DNA of 64,000 bases from Lujinxingia vulgaris (GCF_007997015.1 NZ_VOSM01000003.1:555310-619309); one strand, 5' to 3'. Counted from the first letter of the stretch, positions 1-9,800 are shown. Notes: generated by a model from the letters alone, not told the origin. Numbers and translations: made by a program.

Positions 1-56
1 GCTTCTTCTGCTTCACTCCAGCATGCGTCACTCGCCAGAGTTCAACACTCTGCTCT

Positions 57-962
57 TCACTCTGCGGCAGCCTGAGCGCTCAGCGCGCTGGTCAGCTCTC
101 GCACCACCACCGAGGCGGCCATCATCCCGAAACTTCCGGTCACAAAGCTCACCGTGCCCTCGATGAGGTTTCGGTGCTCGCAGGAGTGCAGATCGTTGCC
201 CTTGGTCGGGCAGATGCAACGGAACCCGGACGTGCCGTCATAGCTCAGCGACTGCGGCTCGTGGCGCGACTCACTGCTGTAGACGGTGGGGATTCCCAGG
301 CGCTTGTTGCCCGAGAGCACCCCACGCTGACGCATGATCTTGCGCACCGCGCGCGCCAGCGGGTCGCCCTTGGTGCGCGCCAGATCGGCGATCTCGATGC
401 GCGTCGGATCCACCTTACCCGCCGCCCCCATGCACGAGACCACCGGGATCCCCTGCTCCATGCAGGAGACCAGCAGGTGAACCTTCGCGCTGACGTTATC
501 GATGGCGTCGACCACAAAATCGGGGCGCTGGCTCAGAAAAGACTCGCTGGTGGCCTCATGGTAGAACGCACGCCGCCCGACGACGGTGGCCTCCGGGTTG
601 ATCAGCGAGCAACGCTCAGCCATCAGGTCGGCCTTCCACTTACCGAAGGTTCCCTTCATGGCGTGCAGCTGACGGTTGGTGTTGGTGCCGCAGACGCGGT
701 CAAAGTCCACCAGCGTGAGCTTGCCAAGCCCGGTGCGCGCCAGGCTCTCAGCGGTGTAACTGCCCACACCGCCAAGCCCGAAGACCATCACGTGCGAGCC
801 GTAGAGCCGCTCCATGGCGTCTTCGCCAAGAAGACGGCCGGCGCGGTCCCAGCGCCTGTGCAGCGCCCACGACTTCATCGGGCGGCCCTCAAAGACCACG
901 GTGCCGGCGTCATCCGGCTGGTTCTGTTCGTCTACGCTCAAACCATCGATGGGACAGCTCAT
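57..962 (-). CDS. tcdA: tRNA threonylcarbamoyladenosine dehydratase (TcdA/CsdL, E1-like ThiF fold)
   Basis: This 301-residue protein belongs to the ThiF/MoeB/E1-like family. By homology it uses ATP to cyclise the t6A base at position 37 of tRNAs to ct6A in the cytoplasm. The nucleotide-binding loop GLGGVGSY is near residue 62, followed by LVDFDRV and the N-x-N-R-Q stretch typical of TcdA, then VVDAIDN. The N-terminal segment R-W-D-R-x-x-R-L-L-G matches the family start region. The C-terminal third has paired cysteines (C-I-C-P and a later C-E-H) where E1-like proteins often bind zinc. The length fits TcdA (about 250-270) with a modest N-terminal extension. An internal ATG at 878 is an alternative start. 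The next minus-strand gene upstream lies 104 bases away, so it may be transcribed alone. Confidence 0.88.
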   Translation of the reverse strand: MSCPIDGLSVDEQNQPDDAGTVVFEGRPMKSWALHRRWDRAGRLLGEDAMERLYGSHVMVFGLGGVGSYTAESLARTGLGKLTLVDFDRVCGTNTNRQLHAMKGTFGKWKADLMAERCSLINPEATVVGRRAFYHEATSESFLSQRPDFVVDAIDNVSAKVHLLVSCMEQGIPVVSCMGAAGKVDPTRIEIADLARTKGDPLARAVRKIMRQRGVLSGNKRLGIPTVYSSESRHEPQSLSYDGTSGFRCICPTKGNDLHSCEHRNLIEGTVSFVTGSFGMMAASVVVRELTSALSAQAAAE

Positions 963-1066
963 CGTCGTGTCTCACTGCTCGTGGGGGGGATGCGATTGAC
1001 AGACCTCATCGACGAGGCCTGAATCGAGGCGCGCAAACTACGCACTTTGCGCGAAAATCTCAACAC

Positions 1067-1882
1067 TTAAGCATGATCACCGAGCGTGCCGGTGATGTTG
1101 AAGAGGCGGCGCGTGTTCTCGGCACATCGCGCGGCGACCCGCTCAGGAGGCTGCTGGATCGCGGCGGCAACCGCCCGAATCACCTCCACAAGATCAGCGG
1201 GCTCGGAGCGCTCGCTGCCCGCATCACCGGGGACCGGACCATCCGGGCAATCCGTCTCCAGGTGCATCCGATCGAGCGGCACCTGTTTTACAACCGCCTG
1301 AAGTTTCTCGGGATTTCGCGCCAGACGACCGCCCACCGAGATATCGAGCCCGTGCATCAAAAAGAGCGGCACCTGGCGCGCCGACCCGCTGTACCCATGC
1401 ATGATACCGCCGGCCGGCGACGGCCCCTCTCGCCGCAGAAGATCATGGAGGGTGCTGTGGCAGCGCACCGCGTGCAGCACCACCGGAAGCTCGCGCTCCC
1501 GGGCCATGCGAAGCTGCTCCGAGCAGGCGCGAAGTTGCAACGCGCGGGCGTCGGGGTCGGTGGCCCGCACAAAGTCGAGCCCGAACTCGCCGACGGCCGC
1601 CCACCCGGGGGCATCAAGCGCCTCTTCGAGCAGCCGAAGCTCCTCGTCCAGCGAAGCTGCATCCAGCGCATCGACCGCCCAGGGATGCACCCCGGCGCAG
1701 ATCGCCACGCCGGGACGCTCGCCCAACTCTCGCAACGCGGCCCGGCGACGCTGATCAAAGTCCGCGACGACGATGGCCTGCACGCCGGCGTCCTGCGCGC
1801 TGGCGAGCACCTCCGCGCGATCGCCGTCGAAGGCTTCAAAATGCAGGTGGCAGTGCGCGTCGATCATCGCGAATTCCGTCAC
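1067..1882 (-). CDS. TatD family metal-dependent hydrolase (putative DNase)
   Basis: This 271-residue protein is a TatD-family TIM-barrel metallohydrolase, probably a 3'-5' DNase or related phosphoesterase in the cytoplasm. The metal-binding H-x-H is at the start of the barrel (IDAHCHLHF). Other visible elements are GVHPW, GEFGLD with the bridging Glu, LHAVRCH with a metal His, and LETDCP with the conserved Asp near the C-terminus. The length is normal for TatD. The GTG start at 1882 overlaps the stop of the upstream lipoprotein as GTGA, which suggests translational coupling. ATG at 1867 is an alternative start. TatD is not normally functionally linked to lipoproteins, so the pairing may be simple operon sharing. 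Confidence 0.85.
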   Translation of the reverse strand: MTEFAMIDAHCHLHFEAFDGDRAEVLASAQDAGVQAIVVADFDQRRRAALRELGERPGVAICAGVHPWAVDALDAASLDEELRLLEEALDAPGWAAVGEFGLDFVRATDPDARALQLRACSEQLRMARERELPVVLHAVRCHSTLHDLLRREGPSPAGGIMHGYSGSARQVPLFLMHGLDISVGGRLARNPEKLQAVVKQVPLDRMHLETDCPDGPVPGDAGSERSEPADLVEVIRAVAAAIQQPPERVAARCAENTRRLFNITGTLGDHA

Positions 1883-2637
1883 CCTTCGCCGTGCTCAAAC
1901 GAGCTGACGAAAGCCTCAAAGCCTTCGGCCTGCCCGTCGATCAGGGCCTTCGGCCCGACCATGCGGAAGAAGAAGAGGCCCTGGGAGGTCTCGGCGATCG
2001 CGCCCAGCATGCGCTGCTCATCGCGCGGGCCCTGCCCGCCCATCGCCATGCCGGCGTCGTAGGTCCCCGACGCATCGACGGTATGAACCTTCACGCCGTT
2101 GACTTCCCGCTCGGCAAACGTCGCCGGATCGCCGCCGTTAAACTGCCCGGCCCAGCGCTCCAGGTTGGCCTCGACGCCGCCGCCACCGCCCGGACCGAAG
2201 TAGAAGACCACAAGCTCGGCCGGCTCCTGGCCCGCCTCACCGGGGATGCTGTACTGGGCCTGACGCATCGCGTTGGTGGGAAGCTGGGCCTGCCAGCCCT
2301 CGGGCACCTGCCAGCGGATGGGACCGACCTTACCGTACTCTTCCGGCGACATCCGGGGAACTTCAGGCGCGGGAACACCACCGATCATCTGGCCGCCCTG
2401 CTGCCCGCCTTGCTGCCCCATCGGCGGATGCCCGGGCGGAAGCTCCGTTCCCTCCACCGGTCCCAGCCCGCCGGAGCGCCCCGGAGCATCCGAGGCCCCC
2501 GGCGCAGCAGCACCGCCCTGGGCCGGCGCCGAGGCCGACGCGCTCACCGAGGGCGCCCCCTCAAAGGGATCGTCCTCGCAACCTGCAAGTCCCAGCGCCA
2601 CCACCAGCGCCACCGCACCCATCGTTACCTTCTTCAT
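1879..2637 (-). CDS. putative lipoprotein of unknown function
   Basis: This 252-residue lipoprotein has a short signal peptide (MKKVTMG, then an Ala/Val/Leu core) ending in the lipobox LAGC, so lipidation at about residue 20 is expected. A Ser/Ala/Gly/Pro-rich linker with Gly-Gln repeats follows to about residue 95. A globular domain then begins with I-R-W-Q-V-P-E-G-W. It resembles domains in other delta-group secreted proteins, but I cannot name its function. I chose the ATG at 2637 over the GTG at 2643 because the ATG gives a compact signal peptide. The gene overlaps the TatD gene by four bases. Confidence 0.7.
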   Translation of the reverse strand: MKKVTMGAVALVVALGLAGCEDDPFEGAPSVSASASAPAQGGAAAPGASDAPGRSGGLGPVEGTELPPGHPPMGQQGGQQGGQMIGGVPAPEVPRMSPEEYGKVGPIRWQVPEGWQAQLPTNAMRQAQYSIPGEAGQEPAELVVFYFGPGGGGGVEANLERWAGQFNGGDPATFAEREVNGVKVHTVDASGTYDAGMAMGGQGPRDEQRMLGAIAETSQGLFFFRMVGPKALIDGQAEGFEAFVSSFEHGEG

Positions 2638-2794
2638 GATCACTACCTGAGTTCTTCGTGTTGAATCGTCTTCGTTGTCGGCGTCTCACTCTCCAGCTGC
2701 GCTCCCATGCCGAGAGCTGCGCAGTGGGAGCGCCCGCGCAACCCTTTACACCCTGTGGGGCATTCCCCCAACCCCTGCCCGCAGTGGTCGATCG

Positions 2795-4456
2795 TCACAT
2801 CAACAGGTGGCCGGCATCGTAATCCTGAATCTGCGAGTCCCCACTGATGGAGAGCTGCGCAAACTGGTTGAAGCCGGTTCGCATATCGGTGGCCCGCACG
2901 CTGAGCATGCCGTTGGTGTCGACCTCAAAGGTCACCTCGATCTGCACCTCTTCGCGGGGGCCAGGGGGGATGTCCGTGAGCTCCAGCACGCCCAGCTGCT
3001 GGTTATCCTCGATACGACGGCTGTTGCCCGAGTAGATCGGCAGTACCACCCGGGTCTGATCGTCGCGCGAGGTCGAGAAGTAGCGCGAGCGCTCCAGAGG
3101 AAGTTGACCGTTGCGCTCGATGATGATGTCCATCACCCCGCCGACGGTGGCCACCCCCAGCGCGTGCGGGGTCACGTCGATAAGCAGCGGGCCGGCCTGA
3201 GCGGCCTGCTCGGCGGAGTCGATCTCTTCGAGCCAGCTCTCATCGACCTCGTCGATGCCCTCGTCAAACCCGGCGACCGCCGGAATCGCAGGCATCGGTG
3301 CCGGGGCGGCCTGCTCCTGAACCATGGAGGCTCCGAAGACCGCAGCACCCACCGCCACCACCTCGTCGGGATCAATGCCCAGGACCGGCTCGCGATTGAA
3401 GAACTCACGCGCGCGCCGCTGCACAAGGGGCACACGGGTGGAGCCGCCGACCAGCACGAGGTGGTCGATCTCGGCGCGCTGCAGCCCGGCGCTGCGCAGC
3501 GCGTCTTCGCAGGTCGTCAGGCTTTGGTCGACGATATCAACGCAGCGCTTCTCGAAGTTGTCGCGGGTCAGCGAGAAGTCGAGCTCCAGTTCGGTGACCG
3601 TGCCCGGGATGGTCTCGCGGATCATCATGCGCACGGCGTCCTGTTGGCTCAGCCCTTTTTTGATCTCTTCGGCGTAGACGCGCAGGCGCTGTCGCACCAG
3701 CTCATCGGCAGAAAGGTCAACGTGGTGCTGACGCTCAAAGGCGTTGAGGATCGCGCTGACCAGTCGAAAGTCGAAGTCGTCGCCCCCCAGGTAGCTGTTG
3801 CCCGCGGTGGAGAGCACCTCAAAGACATTGCCGCGAAGCTCCAGCAGGGTCACATCGAAGGTACCTCCGCCGAAGTCATAGATTGCCACGCGCTCGCGCT
3901 TGTCGCTGCCGTAGCCGTAGGCCAGCGCTGCCGCAGTGGGCTCGTTGATAAGGCGCAGAACCTCCAGCCCGGCAAGCTCCCCGGCGCGTTTGGTGGCGCG
4001 CCGCTGGGCCTCATCGAAGTTCGCCGGCACCGTGATCACAGCCCGGGTCACCGGTTGCCCCAGGTAATCCTGCGCCAGACCTTTGAGGTAATGCAGCACG
4101 CGCGCGCCGATGCCCTCCGGCGGGTGAAGCTGCTGCTGCACCTGAATGCGCGGGGTGTTGTCTTCGGCCGGAACGATGGGAAAGGGAAAGAGCCCCATCA
4201 ACATCTTGATCTCGGGGCTATCAAAGGGCCGCCCAATAAGACGCTTGGCGCTGAACACCGTGTTCATCGGATCGCTAAGCCGGTAGGGGCGCGCGTCGTT
4301 ACCCACGATCGCCTGCCCCCCCTCCATCAGGTGCACAATCGAGGGATGCACCCGGCGCCCCTGGGCGTCCGGGATCACGATCGCCTCGCCCTCCAGCACC
4401 ACTGAGATCACGGAGTTCGAGGTTCCAAGGTCGATCCCTGCGACAATCTCCGACAT
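2795..4456 (-). CDS. Hsp70/DnaK-like chaperone lacking the C-terminal lid
   Basis: This 553-residue protein is a cytoplasmic Hsp70-family ATPase. The nucleotide-binding domain is intact: phosphate 1 motif GIDLGTSNS at residues 7-15, [31 protein letters not shown], and LVGGSTRVP near residue 340. The linker is unusual: an Ala/Pro-rich, then acidic segment of about 45 residues separates VGAAVFGA from the substrate-binding beta domain (DVTPHALGV). The protein ends shortly after the beta-sandwich, so the alpha-helical lid of DnaK (638 residues in E. coli) is missing. The start at 4456 has GGAG six bases upstream; more upstream in-frame starts lack this. No dnaJ or grpE is adjacent, so this is probably an accessory Hsp70 and not the main DnaK. 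Confidence 0.87.
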   Translation of the reverse strand: MSEIVAGIDLGTSNSVISVVLEGEAIVIPDAQGRRVHPSIVHLMEGGQAIVGNDARPYRLSDPMNTVFSAKRLIGRPFDSPEIKMLMGLFPFPIVPAEDNTPRIQVQQQLHPPEGIGARVLHYLKGLAQDYLGQPVTRAVITVPANFDEAQRRATKRAGELAGLEVLRLINEPTAAALAYGYGSDKRERVAIYDFGGGTFDVTLLELRGNVFEVLSTAGNSYLGGDDFDFRLVSAILNAFERQHHVDLSADELVRQRLRVYAEEIKKGLSQQDAVRMMIRETIPGTVTELELDFSLTRDNFEKRCVDIVDQSLTTCEDALRSAGLQRAEIDHLVLVGGSTRVPLVQRRAREFFNREPVLGIDPDEVVAVGAAVFGASMVQEQAAPAPMPAIPAVAGFDEGIDEVDESWLEEIDSAEQAAQAGPLLIDVTPHALGVATVGGVMDIIIERNGQLPLERSRYFSTSRDDQTRVVLPIYSGNSRRIEDNQQLGVLELTDIPPGPREEVQIEVTFEVDTNGMLSVRATDMRTGFNQFAQLSISGDSQIQDYDAGHLLM

Positions 4457-4842
4457 CTGCATCTCCTGCGAGTTCGGTCCGGTTAGGTCGTTGCTGGTCT
4501 TACGCATCATGGTGACGCGCGCCATGCGCACGTCAGAATCGTGCGCCCTGCGTACACGGGGCGCGATGGTGCCACAGCCCGGCCATAGCGGCCAACCTCG
4601 ACGTGATGATGCGTCGCTTCACAATCGCCTCGATTATGCTTGACCGGGGAATGGGCGAGTTGAAGATTGCCGGGCGAAGTCCCCCGGAGCCGGGGTTGCC
4701 GACTCGGGCCGGGTTCGCTATGAAAGGGGGTCTTTGCGCCGCCTGATTTTCGTGGCGCTACGCTGTGTATCAACCCGAAACGGACGCCCTTGTCGATCAT
4801 CACCAACAGGGCGGCCCCCGCAACTTATCTGGAGTCTCCATC
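4457..4842. other. divergent intergenic region between the Hsp70-like and Fe-S oxidoreductase genes
   Basis: These 386 bases separate two divergently transcribed genes and must hold both promoters. Short open frames on both strands do not resemble proteins and lack good ribosome sites. I see no strong -10/-35 pair, operator palindrome or RNA gene here. Confidence 0.4.
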
Positions 4843-6915
4843 GTGGACAGCTTCCTCGAACTCAGCACGGGTCATCAATGGTTCCGCGTGGTCCTGGGCA
4901 TTGGCGTGCTCGTGGGCTTTGGTTTCGCGGCCCGTACCGTCTACTGGCTTTTGCGCTATGTCGCCGCCGGCCAGGGTGATCTGAAAACCAGCCAGATCCC
5001 CGAACGCATCAAAGGCATCATCACCCAGGTTCTGGGCCAGGCGCGGGTTATCGCCGAGCCGGCCGGGGTCCTGCACCTCTTTATCTTCTGGGGCTTTTTG
5101 ATCCTTCAGCTGGAGACGCTGGAGTACATCGCGCGCGCCTTTAAGTGGGACTTCCACCTGAGCGCACTGATCGGCCGAGGCGCCTACAACGGCGCGCTCT
5201 TTATGCAGGACGTCTTCGGCTTCCTGGTGCTGGTCGCGATCCTGATGTCGGCGTTTCGCCGCTATGTCATCCGTCCCAAGCACTCGCTGCAGTCGGTTGA
5301 CGGCGCGGTGATCATCGCGCTGATCGCCTCGCTGATGATCTCGAAGTTCATCGCCAACGGTGCCGAGATCGCCTTCATCAGCGTGGAAAACCAGGCCCAC
5401 GACGCGCAGTGGACGCCGGTGGCTCTCTTCACCTCCACGATCCTCCAGAGCCTGGGCGCCTCCCCGCAGTCCGAGGGCATGTTCTGGATTTACCACGTGT
5501 CCTACTGGATCCACATCGGCATCGTGGTGGCCTTTGCCAACTACATCCCCTTCGGCAAGCACCTGCACCTGATCGGGGCTATCCCCAACATCTTCTTCCG
5601 CAAGCTCGAGCCCTCCGGCGCGCTCTACCCCATCGACATGGAAGACGAGAACGTGGAGTCCTTCGGGGCGGCCCGCGTCGAAGACCTGCGCTGGAAGCAG
5701 CTGCTCGACACCTACGCCTGCACCGAGTGTGGTCGCTGCGAGCACTACTGCCCGGCGTACAACACCGGCAAGGCGCTCAACCCGATGGCCGTGATTCACA
5801 ACATCAAAGAGCACCTTCGCGAGAAAGGCACCGCGGTCATTCGGGGCAACAACCCGGAAGCCGCCGAAGAGTTCCCGCCGCTGGCCGGTGGCATCATCAC
5901 CAAAGAAGAGCTCTGGGCCTGCACCACCTGCGGGGCGTGTGTGGCCAACTGCCCGGTCTACATCGAGCACGTCGACACCATCGTGGATATGCGCCGCTAC
6001 CTGGCGCTGATGGAGTCGGACTTCTCGGCGGAGGTCGGTCGTACCTTCCGCAACATGGAGAACAACTCCAACCCCTGGGGTATCTCTTCGTCTTACCGCG
6101 CGGACTGGGCCGAAGGCCTGGACATCCCGCTGATGAGCGAGATGACCTCGGCGCCGGATTACCTCTTCTTCGTCGGTTGCGCCGGCAGCTTCGACGACCG
6201 CCAGAAGAAGGTCACCCAGGCCTTCGCGAAGATCCTTCGCTCGGCCGGCGTCTCGGTGGCCATCCTGGGGCCGGAAGAGGCCTGCACGGGCGACCCCGCC
6301 CGCCGCATCGGCAATGAGTACCTCTACTGGATGCTCGCCACCCAGAACATTGAGACGATGAACAGCTACGGGGTCACCCGCATCATCACCACCTGCCCCC
6401 ACTGCTTCCACACCATCGGCAAAGAGTATCCGCAGCTGGGCGGCAACTACGAGGTGATCCACCACACCGCCCTGCTCAATGAGCTGATCCAGCATCAGCG
6501 CATCCAGCTTAAGCCCTCGGCCACGATGAAAGTCACCTACCACGACTCCTGCTACATCGGTCGCTGGGACAACACCTACTCCAACCCCCGTGAAGTGCTG
6601 CAGTCGGTGCCCGGGGTGGTCATGCAGGAGATGGATCTTAATAAGAAGCAGAGCTTCTGCTGCGGCGCCGGTGGTGGCCGCATGTGGATGGAAGAGACCG
6701 AAGGCAAGCGCGTTAATATTGAGCGCACCGACCAGGCGCTGGCCACCACGCCGGATGCCATCGCGGTCAACTGTCCCTTCTGCCTGACGATGTTCGACGA
6801 CGGCCTCAAGAACCGCGGCGCCGACGAGGTCAAGTTGCTCGACCTGGCCGAAATCATCGCCGATAACCTCGTGGAGAACGTCCCCGAGGAGACGACCGAA
6901 GCCGCCGCCGAGTAA
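4843..6915 (+). CDS. membrane-bound heterodisulfide reductase-like Fe-S oxidoreductase (possible EtfAB:quinone oxidoreductase)
   Basis: This 690-residue integral membrane protein has about five hydrophobic helices in residues 14-240, resembling the cytochrome-b-type NarI/HdrE subunit. Two [4Fe-4S] ferredoxin motifs follow: C-x-x-C-x-x-C-x-x-x-C from residue 293 and again from residue 360. Two cysteine-rich CCG-type domains follow, the second with F-C-C-G-A-G-G-G near residue 606. The fusion resembles single-chain membrane Fe-S oxidoreductases (DUF224/EMO type) proposed to pass electrons from electron-transfer flavoprotein to quinone. That assignment is inference, since no etfAB genes are adjacent. 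I chose the GTG at 4843 because GGAG lies eight bases upstream; a GTG at 4765 would add 26 residues. A strong hairpin follows the stop. Confidence 0.8.
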   Translation: MDSFLELSTGHQWFRVVLGIGVLVGFGFAARTVYWLLRYVAAGQGDLKTSQIPERIKGIITQVLGQARVIAEPAGVLHLFIFWGFLILQLETLEYIARAFKWDFHLSALIGRGAYNGALFMQDVFGFLVLVAILMSAFRRYVIRPKHSLQSVDGAVIIALIASLMISKFIANGAEIAFISVENQAHDAQWTPVALFTSTILQSLGASPQSEGMFWIYHVSYWIHIGIVVAFANYIPFGKHLHLIGAIPNIFFRKLEPSGALYPIDMEDENVESFGAARVEDLRWKQLLDTYACTECGRCEHYCPAYNTGKALNPMAVIHNIKEHLREKGTAVIRGNNPEAAEEFPPLAGGIITKEELWACTTCGACVANCPVYIEHVDTIVDMRRYLALMESDFSAEVGRTFRNMENNSNPWGISSSYRADWAEGLDIPLMSEMTSAPDYLFFVGCAGSFDDRQKKVTQAFAKILRSAGVSVAILGPEEACTGDPARRIGNEYLYWMLATQNIETMNSYGVTRIITTCPHCFHTIGKEYPQLGGNYEVIHHTALLNELIQHQRIQLKPSATMKVTYHDSCYIGRWDNTYSNPREVLQSVPGVVMQEMDLNKKQSFCCGAGGGRMWMEETEGKRVNIERTDQALATTPDAIAVNCPFCLTMFDDGLKNRGADEVKLLDLAEIIADNLVENVPEETTEAAAE

Positions 6916-6934
6916 GGCTCTGTGAAGCAAGACC

Positions 6935-6966
6935 TGCCGGGGCGCTCGCAAACGAGCGCCCCGGCA
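6935..6966 (+). terminator. terminator-like GC hairpin after the Fe-S oxidoreductase gene
   Basis: A perfect 14-base-pair stem (TGCCGGGGCGCTCG with its complement) closes a CAAA loop twenty bases after the stop codon. There is no clear T-tract afterwards, so it may act as a weak or factor-assisted terminator, or protect the 3' end of the transcript. Confidence 0.5.
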
Positions 6967-7055
6967 CCTTCGAACGCCGCCGAAGCATCGCTGAGGCGGC
7001 GCTCTCGCATTGACGCCCTGCGCGCCACGCCGGCGCCACAACCCCTGGAGACGCC

Positions 7056-8300
7056 ATGACCCAACGATCCCCCGAGATTCAGCAGGCCGATCCGGAAGTC
7101 TTCGAGATCCTCGAAGCGGAAGATCAGCGCCAGCACACCACCGTGCGCCTGATCGCCAGCGAGAACTACACCTCCAAAGCAGTGATGGAGGCCACCGGTA
7201 GCCGCCTGACCAACAAGTACAGCGAAGGCTACCCCGGCAAACGCTATTACCAGGGTCAGGAGAACACCGACCGCATTGAGCGCCTGGCCTGTGAGCGCGC
7301 CAAGAGCCTCTTCGGCGCCGAGCACGTCAACATCCAGCCCTACAGTGGATCTCCGGCCAACCTGGCCGTCTTCTACGCGATGCTGGAGCCGGGCGATAAA
7401 GTCCTCGGCATGGGACTCCCCTTCGGCGGGCACCTCACCCACGGCTGGAAGGTCAGCTTCTCGGGGCGTTTCTACGACGCGCACGCCTACGCCGTCGATC
7501 CGACCACCGAGCAGATCGACTACGACGCTGTCGCCAGACAGGCGCGGGAAGTTCGCCCGAAGATGTTGATCTGCGGCGCCTCGGCCTACCCGCGCACCAT
7601 CGACTTTCAGCGTTTTGCCGAGATCGCCCGCGAGGTCGACGCGGTGCTCCTGGCCGACATCGCCCACATCGCGGGCCTGGTCGCCGCCGGCGTCCACCCC
7701 TCGCCCATCGACGTCGCCGACGTGGTCACCACCACCACCCACAAGACGCTCCGCGGTCCGCGCGGAGGCATGATCATGTGCAAGGCCGAGCACGCCAAAG
7801 CCATTGACCGGGCCGTCTTCCCGGGACTTCAGGGCGGCCCGCACATGAACGCGGTCGCGGCAGCTGCGGTGGCCTTCGGCGAGGCCAACACCGACGACTT
7901 TAAGGCCTACGCTCAGCAGGTCGTCGACAACGCCCGCGCCCTGGCAGAGGGACTCTTAACTCACGGACTGCGCCTGGTGACCGGCGGTACCGACAACCAC
8001 CTGGTGCTGCTCGACTTGACCCCGCGCGAGCTCGGCGGACGCGCCGCAGCCACCGCCCTCGAGAAGGCCGGCGTGGTTGTCAACTCCAACTCCATCCCCT
8101 TCGATAAGCGCAAGCCCTTTGACCCCTCGGGCATCCGCATTGGCACCGCCGCGGTGACCACCCGCGGCATGGACCAGGGGGCCATGGGGCAGATCGCGGG
8201 CTTTATCGGCCGCGCCCTCGACAACATCGACGACGACACCGCGCTCAGCGCGATCCGCGCCGACGTCGAGGCCTTCTGCGCCGATTATCCTATCCCTTAA
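7056..8300 (+). CDS. glyA: serine hydroxymethyltransferase
   Basis: This 414-residue PLP enzyme interconverts serine and glycine with tetrahydrofolate and supplies one-carbon units in the cytoplasm. It carries the family hallmarks: L-I-A-S-E-N-Y near the N-terminus, NKYSEGYPGKRYY, LADIAHIAGLVAAG, and the PLP site T-T-T-T-H-K-T-L-R-G-P-R with Lys230. The length is typical (about 415-420). The ATG has GGAG upstream (CTGGAGACGCC). The region between it and the preceding gene contains a strong hairpin, so it may have its own promoter. Confidence 0.97.
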   Translation: MTQRSPEIQQADPEVFEILEAEDQRQHTTVRLIASENYTSKAVMEATGSRLTNKYSEGYPGKRYYQGQENTDRIERLACERAKSLFGAEHVNIQPYSGSPANLAVFYAMLEPGDKVLGMGLPFGGHLTHGWKVSFSGRFYDAHAYAVDPTTEQIDYDAVARQAREVRPKMLICGASAYPRTIDFQRFAEIAREVDAVLLADIAHIAGLVAAGVHPSPIDVADVVTTTTHKTLRGPRGGMIMCKAEHAKAIDRAVFPGLQGGPHMNAVAAAAVAFGEANTDDFKAYAQQVVDNARALAEGLLTHGLRLVTGGTDNHLVLLDLTPRELGGRAAATALEKAGVVVNSNSIPFDKRKPFDPSGIRIGTAAVTTRGMDQGAMGQIAGFIGRALDNIDDDTALSAIRADVEAFCADYPIP

Positions 8301-8384
8301 CCCCTCAGTGAGCCCCGGGCTCTCAACCGACCACACACCGACGTCGTGTTGACGTCACTTCTGTGTCCAGGCAGTGAACGCTCT

Positions 8385-9095
8385 ATGTACAACCTTCTTA
8401 TCAGCATCGCAGGCTCGCTCGTCGTCACCCTCCTCGTTGGCTTTCTGGTCGGGGGCGGCGAGCTGCAAATCGTTTATGGAATCGTCCCGGGCCTGATTGT
8501 GCTCGGGGCGGTCTACATCATCCTCGCCCGCCGCTCGATGAAGGCAGTCCAGGACGTGATGGCGCGCGCCCAGGTCGACCTGCAGGCCAACCGCATCGAC
8601 CGCGGCATTGAGACCATCAAGGAAGCCTACCCCATCGGCAAATGGCAATTCTTCATCACCTCGCAGGTCGACGGCCAGATCGGTACGGTCCTCTACATGA
8701 GCCAGCGTTTTGATGAGGCTGAGCCCTTCCTCAAGCGCTCCTTTAAGCGCAACTGGGTGGCACGCGCGATGCTGGGCACCCTGCTCTACAAGCGCAAGCG
8801 CTACGATGAGATGGAGAAGGTCTTTGAGGAGGCGGTCATCGCCAACAAAAAGGAGAGCCTTCTGTGGAACCTCTACGCCTACTGCATGTGGAAGAGCGGC
8901 CAGCGCGATAAGGCCATCAAGGTGCTCAACCGCGCCGTCGAGAAACTCGAGGGCGACCAGCGTACCGAAAGCAACCTCAAAGCCCTGCAGAACAACCGCA
9001 AGATGAAGATGCGAGGCTGGAACCTGATGTGGTATCAGTTCCACCTCGACCGGCCGCCGGCCCAGCGCCAGCAGGCTCAGTTTCGTCGCCGTTAA
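8385..9095 (+). CDS. membrane-anchored TPR-like protein of unknown function
   Basis: This 236-residue protein begins with two close hydrophobic segments (residues 2-24 and about 28-50), followed by a soluble part built of TPR-like helical pairs. Visible signs are Q-R-F-D-E-A-E-P-F-L, K-R-Y-D-E-M-E-K-V-F-E-E-A and S-G-Q-R-D-K-A-I-K-V-L-N-R-A. It is probably anchored in the inner membrane with a cytoplasmic protein-binding domain. The ATG at 8385 was preferred over a GTG at 8346 because translation then starts just before the membrane segment. It lies between glyA and the SEC-C gene with small gaps and may share their transcript. I do not recognise a specific family. Confidence 0.7.
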   Translation: MYNLLISIAGSLVVTLLVGFLVGGGELQIVYGIVPGLIVLGAVYIILARRSMKAVQDVMARAQVDLQANRIDRGIETIKEAYPIGKWQFFITSQVDGQIGTVLYMSQRFDEAEPFLKRSFKRNWVARAMLGTLLYKRKRYDEMEKVFEEAVIANKKESLLWNLYAYCMWKSGQRDKAIKVLNRAVEKLEGDQRTESNLKALQNNRKMKMRGWNLMWYQFHLDRPPAQRQQAQFRRR

Positions 9096-9145
9096 CCGTC
9101 ATCGAGCCCACACGCTCGACGCTTTATCCCTTGAGAGTTCAGCGT

Positions 9146-9757
9146 ATGTCTGAAGCGACCCCCGCCTCCGAGATCCCCGAGAGCATTGGCCGCAATGATC
9201 CCTGCCCCTGCGGCAGCGGCCAGAAGTACAAGCGCTGCTGCCAGCGCACCCACCAGCTCCAGAAAGAGAGCGAGAAGCAGAGCCGTGAGCCCCATCAGCT
9301 CATCGGCTCGAAGACCATTCCGTACAAGGTCTACAAGGTTCTCACTCAGGTCTACGAGAGCAACGCCCTGGCCTTCTATTACGACCTCAGCCACGAGGCC
9401 GGCCCCTTCCGGGAGCGCTACCCCGAGAAGAGCGCCTTTATCGAGGCGGTCGACAAGGGCAACGACTCTCCGGTAGCCAGTCCCGACTACGAGCTGCAGC
9501 ACTTCCGCATCGACGGGCCCGACGTGCTCATGGTGCTCACCCGCGGCCAGAACGATCCCCGCGTCGAAGAGGTCGAGGTCGACGTGGTCACGCTTCGCCC
9601 CAACCAGCTCGGCGCCGACGGGCAGGAGCGCGAAGTTGCCTACCGCGGCTTCCGCATCTGGGATGTGCAGCGTCACACCATCAGCAAAGACGACTACAAC
9701 GCCACCTCCTTCCCCGACCTGAGCAAGCTCGGGGTGAGTTGGAAGAAGGTCGACTAA
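9146..9757 (+). CDS. SEC-C zinc-motif protein
   Basis: This 203-residue soluble protein has an N-terminal SEC-C motif (N-D-P-C-P-C-G-S-G-x-K-Y-K-x-C-C, residues 17-32). The motif binds zinc and also occurs at the C-terminus of SecA and in many stand-alone proteins. The remaining 170 residues show no motif I recognise. The ATG at 9146 avoids the overlap with the preceding gene that an upstream start at 9029 would need. The gene ends before a strong terminator shared with the convergent sulfatase-like gene. A role in protein quality control or translocation is only a guess from the SEC-C motif. Confidence 0.75.
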   Translation: MSEATPASEIPESIGRNDPCPCGSGQKYKRCCQRTHQLQKESEKQSREPHQLIGSKTIPYKVYKVLTQVYESNALAFYYDLSHEAGPFRERYPEKSAFIEAVDKGNDSPVASPDYELQHFRIDGPDVLMVLTRGQNDPRVEEVEVDVVTLRPNQLGADGQEREVAYRGFRIWDVQRHTISKDDYNATSFPDLSKLGVSWKKVD

Positions 9758-9800
9758 GCACGACCGGTGCCGGTCATGGACCGACACGCATAAACACAAA

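Noticed and set aside
2675..4405. Long plus-strand open frame opposite the Hsp70 gene
   Set aside because: It is antisense to a clear Hsp70, has no family motif, and is rich in His/Gln/Arg as expected for a GC-rich shadow frame.
4507..4806. Minus-strand open frame in the gap before the Fe-S oxidoreductase
   Set aside because: It has low-complexity, Arg/Pro/His-rich sequence, no ribosome site and lies across the expected divergent promoters.
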